A DNA stretch of 64,000 nucleotides from Inia geoffrensis (Eukaryota; Chordata; Mammalia; Artiodactyla; Iniidae): the NCBI GenBank assembly GCA_036417435.1, contig CM070903.1, positions 92,153,001 to 92,217,000 on the forward strand. Direction: 5' to 3'. The notes beneath the pieces were generated by a model that was given only the letters and a program-made list of their open reading frames with translations, ran no database searches and was not told where the DNA came from. The first letter of the stretch is position 1; each line of letters begins with the position of its first letter. A program made the position numbers and the translations under genes. This document shows positions 9,866-21,665 of the stretch, piece after piece.

Positions 9866-12335
9866 GAAAGCACAGACATATTCCTTTAGAGAGCTCTCAA
9901 ATAGAAAACAAAATGTATTCACCAAAATATTGACATTTCCTGTATAGTCAAAACCACCATAGTACATTTTTTAGTGTAACAATGAAAGGCATTTTAAAGA
10001 TCCTTAACTATCAGAAGAGGAAGGTTTCCTGAAATGAGTTGTTAGGGCTAAAATACCTCTGAACCAATAACATCTCAAAGCAATTACTATAAACCTCAGG
10101 GCACTTCTGGGCTCCTCAAAGTGCTCAAAGATTTGGTACAGGTGATGATAATTTCATCCAAAGCTAAGGAGAATCTTTTCTCCTCACCATTTTCTTTTCC
10201 TTTTTCAGGCAGATGAAAATGTGTGTGAAATCATCCTGTTTTTCTCACCCTCTCTCTCCTATCAACCTGACTCTCTGCTGTACAATCTTGAGTTGTCTGA
10301 TCTCAAGTTCCAAATTCCATTTCTGCTTATTTGTTATACTCTTCACTGAAAAATCTTTGCTCAAATTGGGTCTCTGAAACGCATGACATAGGCAATTTTC
10401 ATGGTAAGAAAATCGCTAGCAAACATAGCCTTCCCTCATTTCTTAGGCAAGGCAGTTGCTGATGTTAATGGAGCCAGTCATTTGCTTATTAGGGGTAAAA
10501 TAGATTTTGTATTGATTGGTTTGACTCGGGATATGGTATTCCAATTAAGATTGCTAAACAGAGCTATAGAATTAAACCCTGAGTTAAAACAAGCAGTGAT
10601 GCGATGGCATACAGATATCTATACTCGGCTAAAATTCACAAGCAATTCCACAATATAGACAATGTTTCCAGTTCACTCTCAATAGGACTATACAGAGGAA
10701 TGAAAGTGCACTTTAGATTATAAAAATCACATTTTACTGTTATATATTTTTTCTTTAGAATCATTTATTCATCACCCATTAGCCTACCTTAAATCTTACT
10801 TCCTTTTCTAAAAGAAATGTGTTTTATCAGGCGCACTCCTCCCAAAACAACAACTTACAGCCATAGTAGCAGACACAGCCCAAATCTCTCTCAGAGCTGA
10901 CTCTAGGGGTCTCCTGTTGTGTTCTCCTCTGTTAAATAGTATCATAGGGTCGTAAGCTCACAGACCACGTCCCAGGGTCAGGGGGCAGGAGAAAATAATA
11001 AGCCATTCTTTTTCACTTGAACTCATTTGTATTTTGTCAGATATCAAGTATCAGCTGAATACTGTGTTCTCCACTAAAAGAAACTATTTTTCATATTTCT
11101 AAAGATCAAAAATTACATTTTAAGAGACCAAAAAAATAAACAAACAAAACAGAAAAACAACCCACCTAGATAGGAGCACACACCTGAACTGAAACTGCAA
11201 TAATGCTGTCACTTTGTTATTTAGGGGCCAGGCTACCAGGCTCTAACCCTTTGAACCTTCCAAATTCCCCATGAAATCCCTGTGAGGCTGAGTTTTTCAG
11301 TCAAGTCTAATTTAACTATGAATATTTAGAGGAAACTGAAGACCGCCTCGCCTACTCAGGTAAAGTAGAGACCCGAGGCAATTACCAGAGTAATTCAAGC
11401 AGAAAAATTTCCTACTGAGGAAGAGATAATGTTTGCTTGAACCATTCAGATTGGCCGTCTGTAATATTAAATTCATTAACTCGCTCCTTCACTTTGCCTA
11501 TGAAGACACAGCCTTGCTATTAAAAATATACACACAAGGGATCTCAAATATGTGTTTGTGAGTTTGAAAAATACTCCACTGATTACTTGTAAAAGAAGTT
11601 CACATGTTTACTGAACTATAGTTCCCAGGGAATTAGATGAGGCAGTCCCCAGAGGGGGCAGTAAAGATGGGGAAAAGAAGGATAAAGCATAACAATAAGT
11701 TTTTCTGATTCTCTAAGATCTGTCCCCCTATTCTAGTGACCTGCTGTAGGTGAATCTTTTACACAAACACACACACACAAAATTATACCATTCATCAGCC
11801 ACCAGAAATCCATATTCAAATCATTCAATAAATATAATGATTTAATAATTCTGATGATAAAAGAGTCAGTGATCCTTCAACTTTAAAGGCAATGGGCAGG
11901 CTTCCTCAAGCATGAAAGAATTTTACAGACCACAGTACTGATAAACCCTTTTTAAAACAATAAAAGAACCTTATTTAGTTCCACTGGTCTCTAGTCCAGT
12001 AGCTCCAGTTGAGCTATTGCCACCCCAAACCCCTCAAGACTTCACTGTTAGCAAAGCCACCTCCTGGGACTCATCAAACTCAATTCTCTCCAGCTTCTTA
12101 CCCACCAACTAAACCCCTGATATCATGTTTTCTTACGCTGATGACCAAGACTGCAGACAGTATATACGGTTTGACACAACTTGATTAGGAGGAAGCTGGA
12201 AAGAGCCCCTATCTGGAAATAAGTATGGACACTCTGGAAAGAAATGAATTAAAAAGAATAGGTTCAGGTCATTCTAGGGGCAGAGGAGTCCATCAGACCC
12301 ATTATTCACACAAAAAAACAATGGATTAAATACCT
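9866..12335. other. Unique sequence, one orphan ORF, no established feature
   Basis: This is one of the longer repeat-poor stretches. An 85-codon plus-strand frame at 10401-10658 includes the string RAIELNPELKQAV, which resembles a TPR helix but is too short to assign. A (CA)n run sits at 11762-11779. 11340-11500 carries more CpG than its surroundings. No exon structure was recognised. Confidence 0.4.
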
Positions 12336-12960
12336 TTAGATACAGAGAAAACTATAACAAGAGGTTACTTCCAACTGCTTGAGATTTGGGGGGCAAGACC
12401 TCAAAATGGTGTTTACAGTATCACAGATTACATCAGTACTGAAAGTCATTTTGTGTCTGTTGGCATACAGACCAGTTTTAGGACTGGTAATACAACAGGG
12501 ACTGACCAGAACTGTAATGATAACACTCAGCAATATGGGATTAATACTCCAAATATGCACATTATGAACCAACAGGCATATGCATATGATACTAACTATG
12601 GTTGCACCTATGATTGGTATCCAGTGCAAATAGGATAGTCTCAATAAGACTTTGGAAGTATATGTAAATGTCTGTTGTTCATAACTGCTCTTCATATTGG
12701 ATGTTATCTCATGAAATATTTATTTTAAAAAGCAGAAATGACTGCAGTGTAGCAGTATTGTAATTCACTTTTTGGTATTTAAGATGTAAATATCTCTACA
12801 TTCCTGATACAAATTTAGTGTTTTGGGGTTTTTTTGTACTAGAAGATACAGGTAGTATTTTTACAAAAGTTAATGTACATTGTTTTAAAATATAATTTAA
12901 TGCAATACCAAATAAAAAATATTTGAAGACCAAGTTAAGTGGAAATTGTGCTTTATTATA
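12330..12960 (+). pseudogene. Possible processed pseudogene of an unidentified Q/N/Y-rich protein
   Basis: One frame is open from about 12330 to a TAG at 12636-12638, roughly 100 codons. Its C-terminal half is rich in G, N, Q, T and Y, for example DQNCNDNTQQYGINTPN and NQQAYAYDTNYG, like the low-complexity tails of RNA-binding proteins. After the stop comes about 280 bp resembling a 3' UTR, with ATTTA-like motifs and a CCAAATAAAAAATA signal near 12909. There is no ATG in a sensible place and no clear poly-A tail or target duplication, so it is partial at best. I could not identify a parent gene. It could also be a chance frame. Confidence 0.35.
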
Positions 12961-13645
12961 TATATATGACATCATGTAAAACTTTGTTTAAATGACCTGC
13001 ATTTTTAAACTATAAAATAAAAATCCAACTAAATAAGAGATTACTCAAAAACACTCAGAAATGAAGCAACTGTAGTAATAAAACTGGTACTAAGCATTGA
13101 ATCCATTTCAATTAAAGAAAACTAATAAAAAGTTGGAAATTACTATTATAAAATAAAATGCATTCTTGATAATATAGATAACAAAGAAATAAATAAACAT
13201 TAGCAATCAAGGTTTGGGGTTCCTCAGAAGGTGTAGTAAGTATGCTATTTACAACATCTTACAAGCAGAAATTTCCTGGGTGTCATGCTAAGTTGAAACA
13301 GGTAGCAAAAAGTGCACAATGAACCCAAGCTCTCAAATTTTTTCAGGGTTTTTTTCCCCATAACATAGTAGAGCTTTTTCAGAAACTAATATATATTATA
13401 ATGAAGCAAAATTAAATATAATACCTCTTTTCCTAATATCACATGTAAATAATTATTTAATTAAATTACTTCTATGTATTCATCTTTATTCATCTATCTC
13501 TATTTTCCAACTGCATATATGCATGGAGAAATTATTAAAATAATGTTTATGAGATATTAACAATGGTTATTGGGAAGGTGGGATTTGGGTTAACTTTTTA
13601 AAATTTTAACCTTCATACTCCTCTGTATTGTTTTAAATTATTATA
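12961..13645. other. Unique AT-rich sequence
   Basis: A short (TA)n occurs at 12957-12968. The rest is featureless AT-rich DNA up to the MITE. Confidence 0.45.
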
Positions 13646-13893
13646 CAGTTGACCGTTGAACACCTGGGGTTTAGGGACGCCAACCCTCTGCATAGTTCAA
13701 AATTTGTGTACAACTTGTAGTCAGCCCTCCACATGTGCAGTTCCTCTGTACCTGAGGTTTCGCCACATCCATGGTTCTGCATCCGTGGTTCAACCAACCT
13801 CAAAACATGTAGTACTGTAGTATTTACTATTGAAAATAATTCATGTATAAGTGGACCCACACAATTCAAATCCATGTTGTTCAGGGTCAACTG
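13646..13893 (+). mobile_element. Tigger-type MITE (non-autonomous Tc1/mariner element)
   Basis: The element has terminal inverted repeats. The left end reads CAGTTGACCGTTGAACA and the right end is the complement of CAGTTGACCCTGAACAACA. A TA dinucleotide flanks each side (13644-13645 and 13894-13895), the target duplication of Tc1/mariner elements. Inner blocks such as GTATAAGTGGACCCACACA and TCCATGGTTCTGCATCCGTGG match mammalian Tigger MITEs. At 248 bp it has no transposase. The frames on both strands here (13633-13926 and 13733-13975) are not genes. Confidence 0.88.
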
Positions 13894-13895
13894 TA

Positions 13896-15823
13896 GTAAG
13901 AATCTTTCAGAAGGTATTTGCAACACTGGTTTCCATGAGAAGAGGAACTGGGTGATTGGGGAAAGTGGGTATTAAGGAGACTGTTCACAATCTACCACCT
14001 GGTAATGTTAGAATTTGAATCTTGTGAATTTCTTAGTAATTGATAAAAACAAATTAAGTTAATCTTACTTTCGTGATTTTATCAAATTTACACACAAGGA
14101 TGGATTTAAAAAGCTAAAGTCATTAATACTCAAAATGAGTTGAAATTTGAGATCCAACTCTACTCCAAAGATTCTATGGCTGTATTGATATGTGGATATA
14201 TCAACATAAAGCCCTTGGAAGAACTTATTATAACATAAACCTCATGACTGATAAATGTGCAGAAACCTTGTTTTTCCATAAATGATATTATACAGTTATT
14301 CATCTCCATCCAGTTTGAAGATGATGCTCTGATTTTCCTTTCACTCAGCAGGCAAAGCAATGCCCAGTTCAAAATAAGATGCTTTCGCAACATGAAGATG
14401 CTGTAAATTGTTTACAGAACTCTGCAAAACTCTTGTTCTTAGAAAGAAATATAAATGAGTCTGCCTGCTTAAGGGATACTTGGTGTGGGTAAGACAGAGT
14501 TAGAAGGTGATGACAGAAGTGAGTCAGCTGGACACAGAGTAGACAATAAAAAAGTATTAAAAGAATAACAACCATATAAGACCAGATTCATGTTCAATAT
14601 AAAAAATTAAACACATTCTCACAAAACTCATTAACATTCCTCATAAAATAACCTGGGCTTGAAGTACCAAATTAACATATAACTGAGATCTAAGGAGATG
14701 ACTCTCTAGTTTGAATTTTAGAATTTTAAGAAAACGATATATAAACAAAATAGTTTACATACCTCAGAATAGCTTTATACAATACGCTTTAAATAAATTT
14801 TCAAAAAAATTGCTACATTTACAAGCTCATTAGCAGATTTATAAAATCTAAGACAGTCATGAATCATGCCAATAAATCCTAAATTAAAAATATTTTTGAC
14901 TTACAAATCTTTCCCATGCACTTTAAGGAATACATCAGTGTTTTTTGGACAGACATCATTTTGATTGAGTTTATAAGTCCTACTCTCTCATTTCAGTTCA
15001 AAGTTCTGATTTATGAATCCTAACTTGTTCTTTCTTTTATTGCTAGTTCAGTCTTTTGAAGTTCAGATTTTATAATGAGCTACATGAGAGGTTACACAAT
15101 ACTTTCCCTGTCTTTTTTCTGAAGGAAAAAAAAAATCCACCTTTTTTCCTTTGCCCAGGTGCCAAGAGTAAGCAGTCTTGCTCAGCAGGATTTTCATTTA
15201 AAAGCACTAACAGATCATTTTTCTCCAATAGAACCCACAGGATAAGAGGATAAACTTCCCATTATTGGAAAGATATCTCTACGAAAGAAGAGCAAAATAA
15301 AGCCAGAATCTGTATTTATGCATACTACTCATTATCTGGCACCTATAATTTAGTTGTAAATCAATGTTCCTGAATGGGGTTAAGATGGAAATGTGTTTCT
15401 GGAAGTTTCAAACAAGCACTATTAAGAAGCCAGCACAATTCTAAAAATGATTAACTCTTGACTCAAGTTCAAGTTCTAATTCAGCAACATTTCCCTCCCT
15501 CATCAATTCCTGCTCCACCAGGCTTCAGTAATTAAAGTTATGTTTAAACTCTGAAGTAGCAGTGTTCCAAAGGTGGGAAAATATGATCTCTTTCAGTAAC
15601 ATTTTAATAAAAGATATCAGAGATTAAAACCTTAGCATTGTTAGACATTGTATTAGAATTGAAAAAATATAATTTCATGGGAAATGATCTAAGAACAAAT
15701 TTTTGCATGGTAACAATATTGTAACATAATAATAAATAGAAATAATTTAAGCTCCCTAATCATTAATATTTTCAATGATTCATTCCAAAAAAAATGAGAG
15801 AAAAACATTTTTAAAAAATAGTA
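13896..15823. other. Unique sequence, no feature identified
   Basis: No repeat family or RNA gene recognised. Several 60-80-codon frames on both strands are chance. The stretch 14160-14580 is open in adjacent minus-strand frames but shows no recognisable protein. Confidence 0.4.
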
Positions 15824-16032
15824 GGGCTTCCCTGGTGGCGCAGTGGTTGGGAGTCCACCTGCCAATGCAGGGGACGCGGGTTCGTGCCCCGGTCCGGGAA
15901 GATCCCACATGCTGCGGAAGTGGCTGGGCCCGTGAGCCATGGCCGCTGAGCCTGCGCGTCCGGAGCCTGTGCTACGCAACGGGAGAGGTCACAACAGTGA
16001 GAGGCCCGTGTATCGCAAAAAAAAAAAAAAAA
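15824..16032 (+). mobile_element. Cetacean CHR-type tRNA-derived SINE, copy 1
   Basis: A full-length SINE with an internal RNA polymerase III promoter: A box TGGCGCAGTGG at 15836-15846 and B box GGTTCGTGCCC at 15879-15889. It ends in 16 A's at 16017-16032. The body matches the other three copies except for scattered changes. Just upstream lies AAAAAATAGTA (15813-15823). Downstream, the A-run is followed by a (TA)n ending in TAGTA (16056-16060), so the right target duplication appears to have been stretched by TA expansion. Amino-acid frames through it are meaningless. Confidence 0.96.
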
Positions 16033-16057
16033 TTATATATATATATATATATATATA
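16033..16057. repeat. (TA)n microsatellite in the SINE tail
   Basis: An uninterrupted TA tract begins directly after the SINE poly-A. It probably grew from the target duplication. Confidence 0.9.
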
Positions 16058-16299
16058 GTAAAATTACACCCATCATGGATGAGAGCTTAAAGTAGTTTAG
16101 AGTTTGGAGACACAAATAATTTTTTCTTTAAATATTAAAACAAAATAGTAATGTACTGTATGTAATTTGACTTTTTCCAGCAAGAAATTCTCTTTCTAAG
16201 TAACTGTAAAGGAATTTAGCTCTTTATTTCTAGCAAGCTCTCAACCTTTTACAGTCTTCTCTAAAAATGGTTTGTAAAATTGATTTTACAGTAGTTTTA

Positions 16300-16405
16300 T
16301 TTTTAATTTTTTGAGAAACCTCCATACTGTTTTCTATAGTAGCTGCACCAATTTACATTTCCACCAACAGTGCACAAGGATTCCCTTTCTCACAAATCTC
16401 CACGG
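16300..16405 (-). repeat. L1 ORF2 3' fragment
   Basis: GAGAAACCTCCATACTGTTT, GTAGCTGCACCAATTTACAT and TCCACCAACAGTGCACAAGG are the reverse complement of the well-known L1 ORF2 3' region. Only about 100 bp is preserved. Confidence 0.75.
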
Positions 16406-17511
16406 ATAGGCTCATGTAAGATTTCTAGTGATTAACTCCTTTGGACAAACAAGAAACCAAACTGAAACAGCTAAGATTCTCTCAAAATGGAATCTAAATA
16501 TATAAGTGATATATCTTCATTATCTCAACATATAACAATACATCTCATGTTAACATTACTTTAGCGACAAATCCCAGGACATCTGAAATTATCATTAAGA
16601 CAAAAGGTAGCAGATGCTGCTTAAAGTAAAAAGCATTAGGTAAATTCTTACAAAAAAATACTGCAATTGAGCAAGCATAAATTTTTTATTGAAGTAATTT
16701 AAAAGCTTATTCATGTACCCAAATTTCAGATATATTCAGCAAAATAGTTCAGAGGAATTTTAATTCCCAAAAAATGGAATTAACATTTTGCAGAAACTTA
16801 TAATAGAAATGAAGAGAAAAAAACACGCTCAAATTATTGTTTTCATTTCCTCAGTAAAAACTTACAAATTCACAAGTCTTAAAACATGCATCACTGTTAT
16901 AAATTGTTTCTTTTCTTTAAAACAAAATTAAAATAATGTTTCCTAGGAGACATATTTAAAACATCTTTCTATATTTTAACTTTTTGTAATTTTTTTTTAA
17001 CTAGAGGCCACTCTTTGCTCATGAGATCAACATAAGCTAGTTTTCATATGAACCAGGAATATTCAAAATTGCTCTTTAATTGCCTTTAATGTGTCTAGTG
17101 ACCTGAAAATTAATGTCTTTTGAGTATATTTTACTTATAACATTTTTCATGTATATCATGCTTTAAAATAACAATGTTTATAAAGAAACATCATTTTCCA
17201 AAATGCTGGACAACTTTGTATGAATATTTTAAAGTGCCGTGGGTCAAGAACCACCAGAAGTTTCTCCGTTATTCCATTTAAACAAAACTTATATGTCTTG
17301 CAAGATTTTAAAAATTCTTGTTAATGGAAAACAAATATATGAATATAAAATCTAATTGAATGTGTTACTGGCTTTGATTAAAACATAAAAATATAATTTT
17401 TAAAGTCAATTTAATAAAGTTGATTTAGTTATTTTTAAATTTCACCTCATAATCTTTATGTCAGTCAATGAGTTCCTATTTTACTTTAAAGGAGTCGTTG
17501 CTGATTGTCCC
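16406..17511. other. Unique AT-rich sequence, no feature seen
   Basis: Long T- and A-rich stretches without a recognisable repeat or ORF. Confidence 0.45.
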
Positions 17512-17752
17512 CAGCTTTATGAGCATAGACTCCAGGGCCAGACTATCTGGGTTTAAATCCTAGCCTTGACACTCGCTGGCTCTGTTACCTTCGTCAAGTT
17601 ACTACATTTTAGCTCATGCCTCTCTTTCTTCATCTATAAAATGGTGATGATAATAATAGAGCTTACTTCACAAAGCTGTTATGTGGAAATGAATCGATAC
17701 AAAGTGAACAGTGCCTGGTATACAATAGGCTATACATAAGTGTTTAATTTTA
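17512..17752 (+). repeat. MIR SINE, near complete
   Basis: One of the best preserved MIRs here: AGCATAGACTCCAGGGCCAG, CTGGGTTTAAATCCTAGCC, CTGTTACCTTCGTCAAGTTAC, TTCATCTATAAAATGGTGATG and AACAGTGCCTGGTATACAAT follow the consensus from head to tail. Confidence 0.92.
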
Positions 17753-17759
17753 TTATTTC

Positions 17760-18589
17760 ATTTTTATATTATCGATTGTGAAATTATTATCAAGCACTGA
17801 AAAGGGTTTTTGATAAAACAAACTAGCTCTCATTATTCAAATTAACAGTGCCCTTCATTGTATCACTTGAGAAAGTATGCATTTACCTCATACTGTCACT
17901 AATCAAGGAAATTTTAGATTTTCTCCTTTAGAGCTGCCTTTGGAGTCATTCCAAAGACAAATAAGAAAATTAATCTCATTACTCTTAGTGCTGCAAACAG
18001 TATTTCTTAATTTGGTCATTCAGTGTAGTTAACAGACATAAACTTAAAACATTAATGCTAAGAATAATAATAACAAAACTCAAGTTTACTGAATATTTCA
18101 TATGCCAAGTATAGCACTGAGTTTTAATTTCATTTGATTAACTTTGACCAATTTGGGAAAATGTTTTCATCCTCAGTGAATACAGATGCATATCACTGAT
18201 CACTGGGGACATTCTGAAAAATATGATGAAAGCTCTGAAGGTGATTTCAGCATAAAAAGCCACAAAAGGTTTTGCATTATGATACAACTCAGGTCATAGG
18301 TGACCACTTGGGGCTAAGAAAGGCACAACTCTCTGGATGGCATATATTATATTATTTTGGTTAAAATAGACTGTCACATGATTTCAAAGTCATCAGTCAT
18401 TAAGTACCTTTAATTAACAAGAAATTCATAACTAGCAATGAATAAAAAATTAAAATAACACAGACTTAGTTTAGGCTACATTTTTCCTCTTATTTAATTG
18501 CTTCAGGGAGTTAGAAAAGCATGAGGGAATATGTGGCAATAAGATATGCTTTGTTCTAATGACTCTCAATGGACTATAATAATCTGTTC
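17760..18589. other. Unique AT-rich sequence, no feature seen
   Basis: No recognisable repeat, RNA gene or ORF. Confidence 0.45.
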
Positions 18590-18745
18590 TCTAAGTCTTT
18601 GGTTAAGTCCCCAAAGTAAATTTTTTAAGCCTCTATTACTCAGTGGTTAAATGGGGATGATATCCACCAAAAACAATGAATATAAAACACAGGATGCATT
18701 GCCTAACACATCATAATACATAATAAATAATAACTATTATTACTA
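18590..18745 (+). repeat. MIR SINE fragment (3' part)
   Basis: AGTCTTTGGTTAAGTCCCCA, GTTAAATGGGGATGATATCC and CATTGCCTAACACATCATAA follow the second half of MIR. Confidence 0.6.
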
Positions 18746-20004
18746 AATGTTAGTTATTAACAGTCATAAAATCTGCATCTGAAAGAAAAGAATATCAAAA
18801 CACAAAGATGTAAGATTTTTTTCTTCTTTTTTTTAATGTATTCTAGACCTTCTTGACCTTTAAGTATTTGTTATGCCAAATGGAAAACTGAGGCAATATA
18901 GTAGTAGTTTTATCAAAAGAAAAAATATTATCTTTATGTACAAACTTTACTGACATCGCTATCAAGGCAAAACCTGACAAGGAAAAATTAGTTGACAGCA
19001 ATAGCGAGAAAAAGACAGAAATCTTATTAAGATTTGTATACAGAAACAAATAATATAAAGTTACAGGAATGGTTTGAAGTAACATTTTTCCCCCTCATTA
19101 ATGTCCCTTTGTACTGTATAATTGCTCTTATTTATTCTTTGGTCACTTAAAAAAGACCAAAACTCATTCACATATAGTACAGCCGCAGCTTTTAGACAGT
19201 CTCATTTTTGTGCTTGAAAAATATCTGAAAACACAGTAAAAGCACTCTGCAATACTAAAGTAAAATTACAGTGCTAGTCTTAAGGTTATCATAATAGAGC
19301 AAACAATAGCTCATAAAAAAGATTTGTGGCCATGGCATAAAACTTATCAAACGCCACAATTGTTCTCTGACAGCTACATAAGCCAAACTTAAGAAATAAT
19401 ATGGCATTTTTGTAACTCCAGATGCAGCAAAAGTTCATCATAAAGAATAAGGATGCTAAAAGGCTAAGGTAATCAGTTTTCTCCATCTCTCAGGGTAATT
19501 ATTAGAATAATACACTCCAACCAGAGGTCACATATTGCCTAATGAAATAGTTCATCTGAAGAGGGTACAGTAATTCTTACCAGCTGAAGGATAGCAGATA
19601 GCACAGTCTTAAACCAATGTAATGACTGCAGCCTCACAGTGCTGTGTGGCGATGGGTACTTTCCACAGTGCAGGCTGGACAGTCCCGTACGTAGTGAGTG
19701 CCCAACAGTTAGTCAAAGGATAAGTGAGCTGTATTAATATGAGTTATCTTTGAATAGAAACCAAGGTAGATTTCAAGGATATCAAAACCAATAAATCCAA
19801 CACTTCAAAAAGATCTTCTGAGTGTTGCCTCATGACAGACTCACAAGTAGAAGGAAAGTCACATCCTCAAGTCTAACTTCAATCTTTTGTAACTGAAAAA
19901 ACAGATGTCTGAGGTTATGTGAGCACTAAGGACACCAAAGAAACTTGAGGACAAAACCAAGCTGTGCATTTCCTAACTTAAAGTTCAGTGTTGTTCTGGC
20001 TGCT
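18746..20004. other. Unique sequence, no feature identified
   Basis: Short minus-strand frames of 65-80 codons at 18843-19085 and 19289-19486 show no domains. The segment 19620-19720 is locally richer in GC and CpG, but no element is recognised. Confidence 0.4.
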
Positions 20005-20225
20005 AAATATGATACTATTTTTTTTTTTTTTTGCGGTACGCGGGCCTTTCACTGTTGTGGCCTCTCCCATTGCGGAGCAGGCCCAGCGGCCATGGATCAC
20101 AGGCCCAGCTGCTCCACGGCATGTGGGATCTTCCCGGACTGGGGCATGAACCCGTGTCCCCTGCATCGGCAGGCAGACTCTCAACCACTGCGCCACCAGG
20201 GTAGCCCCAAAATCTGATACTATTT
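20005..20225. repeat. Target-site duplication around SINE copy 2
   Basis: AAATATGATACTATTT (20005-20020) and AAATCTGATACTATTT (20210-20225) differ by one base and bracket the SINE. Confidence 0.9.
20018..20208 (-). mobile_element. Cetacean CHR-type SINE, copy 2, with 17-bp internal deletion
   Basis: On the plus strand this reads poly-T, GCGGTACGCGGGCC, and ends CCAGGGTAGCCCC, the complement of the SINE head. Between GCGGAGCA and GGCCCAGCGG it lacks the 17 bases present in copies 1, 3 and 4 (complement of the TGCGCGTCCGGAGCCTG block). GCA/CAGGC microhomology at the edges suggests slippage. The target duplication is nearly perfect. The 70-90-codon frames on both strands here are SINE reading frames, not genes. 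Confidence 0.95.
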
Positions 20226-21289
20226 ACACAAAAGTTATGATATTGGATCTTTGTGACCTGCTCTCTCTGTGCTCGCATCAATAACAATAGTACTCTAAGA
20301 AATAAAAAGGATGATGCCTCACAACCTCATCGTGGGATTCAACCACTCTTTCCATTTCCTCATCTCAAACCCAGGCAGACAATAAATAGTTCTCTAGTTC
20401 ATAGATGAGGAGATCTATTGAACTGTTAAAATACGTGACAAATTGGATCTTTGTTCATATTTTCATTCTCTGAAGTACTGGATTTTGAAGCATCTGACCC
20501 AGAGAAATTAAGTAAATTTAATCCCTTCAGATTGTCTTCCCCTTCTTCCTTGCCAGCACAGACATAAGTTTCACAAATCTTTACATAAATTTCAAAACAT
20601 TTATGTACATTTGAACCATTTGGAAAAGTGGAACTTAGTTTATTTATCACACCATGTTGTATTAATTTGTTTAACATGTACCCTGTACTACATGTATGTG
20701 AAATCTGAAGATGGCTAGAGTAGGAATAAATAGATCAATTAATTCAAATGCTGTTATTTTAATTAGATGCTAATATATTTAAGATCTTATTATTAACATT
20801 AATTTCCTAAGTCTACCTAAAAACAAAATGTGTTTTTTATCCACTGACTTATTTATATTAAAATGTAGTCTATACAACAAAGATGCTAAAATTTCCAACT
20901 ATAAACTGAAACCAATAGTTAAGGTTTTCATGTTCACGTGAACTATTATTTCTGTGACTATATAGTTATGCTCCAAGGACTAATTCTGCTATCTACAAAG
21001 CTGAAATAAAGAGCAGGAAAAAAAATGTTGAACTCTTTCAGTGGGTTCATGGTACATAAGAATGATGCTTTTCATTCAAATTTCAAACCACAAGGTTTTC
21101 TTGTTAGTATGGTGCCTGGATATATACAGGTTTTCAGAATAGGCACTTAAAAAAATTATCTATCATCTCCTGGTTAGAACAGTTTGTTTGGAAAATGTTA
21201 CCTCTATATTATTAGCGCTAAAATAGAGACAATAAATTCACATGCTGTAATGTAAACAAGTACCATACCAAATATTTCAGGAGACGCTT
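20226..21289. other. Unique AT-rich sequence, no feature seen
   Basis: An 83-codon minus-strand frame at 20426-20677 ends in an S/N/E-rich stretch but matches nothing I know. No repeats recognised. Confidence 0.4.
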
Positions 21290-21450
21290 GTTCTAGAAAG
21301 CGTATCTTGTGGATGATTCTAGGAACCTGAATTCTCATCTTAGTTCTATCCTCTCACCCTGAACTTCATTTTTTTTTCTGTAAAGTCAGGTAGGTTAGAC
21401 CAGATGCCCTCCAAGGTCCATTCCAGCTCTTTCTGAAACACATAAATACT
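21290..21450 (+). repeat. MIR3/THER1-like SINE fragment
   Basis: TGTAAAGTCAGGTAGGTTAGACC followed by AGATGCCCTCCAAGGTCCAT and TCCAGCTCTTTCTGAA is the characteristic 3' part of the MIR3/THER-type CORE-SINE. Confidence 0.65.
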
Positions 21451-21461
21451 ATAAAAGGCAG

Positions 21462-21665
21462 TTTTGAATCGTGGAAAAACAGCTTGGTTTCATGAGATCT
21501 AGAGTCTGTTCTTGGTACTTGTAGTAGTTTTATGACTTTGAACAAATTTCTTAGCCTCTCTAAATTTCAGTTTTCTCACCTGTAAAGTAGGGTTACCATT
21601 ATCTGTTATCTACTTCAAGTGCTCATTCTGGTGAACAAGATTTTGAAAGTAATATATTAAAACAT
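21462..21665 (+). repeat. MIR SINE
   Basis: GATCTAGAGTCTGTTCTTGG, TTATGACTTTGAACAAATTTC, TTAGCCTCTCTAAATTTCAG and TCACCTGTAAAGTAGGGTTA track the MIR core. It directly follows another MIR-class fragment in the same orientation. Confidence 0.8.

Noticed and set aside
13633..13975. 97- and 80-codon ORFs on opposite strands
   Set aside because: They overlap the Tigger MITE, which is non-coding.
15836..15889. tRNA gene-like A and B boxes
   Set aside because: They are the internal promoter of a tRNA-derived SINE; the sequence does not fold as a functional tRNA with intact anticodon arm and CCA-proximal stem.
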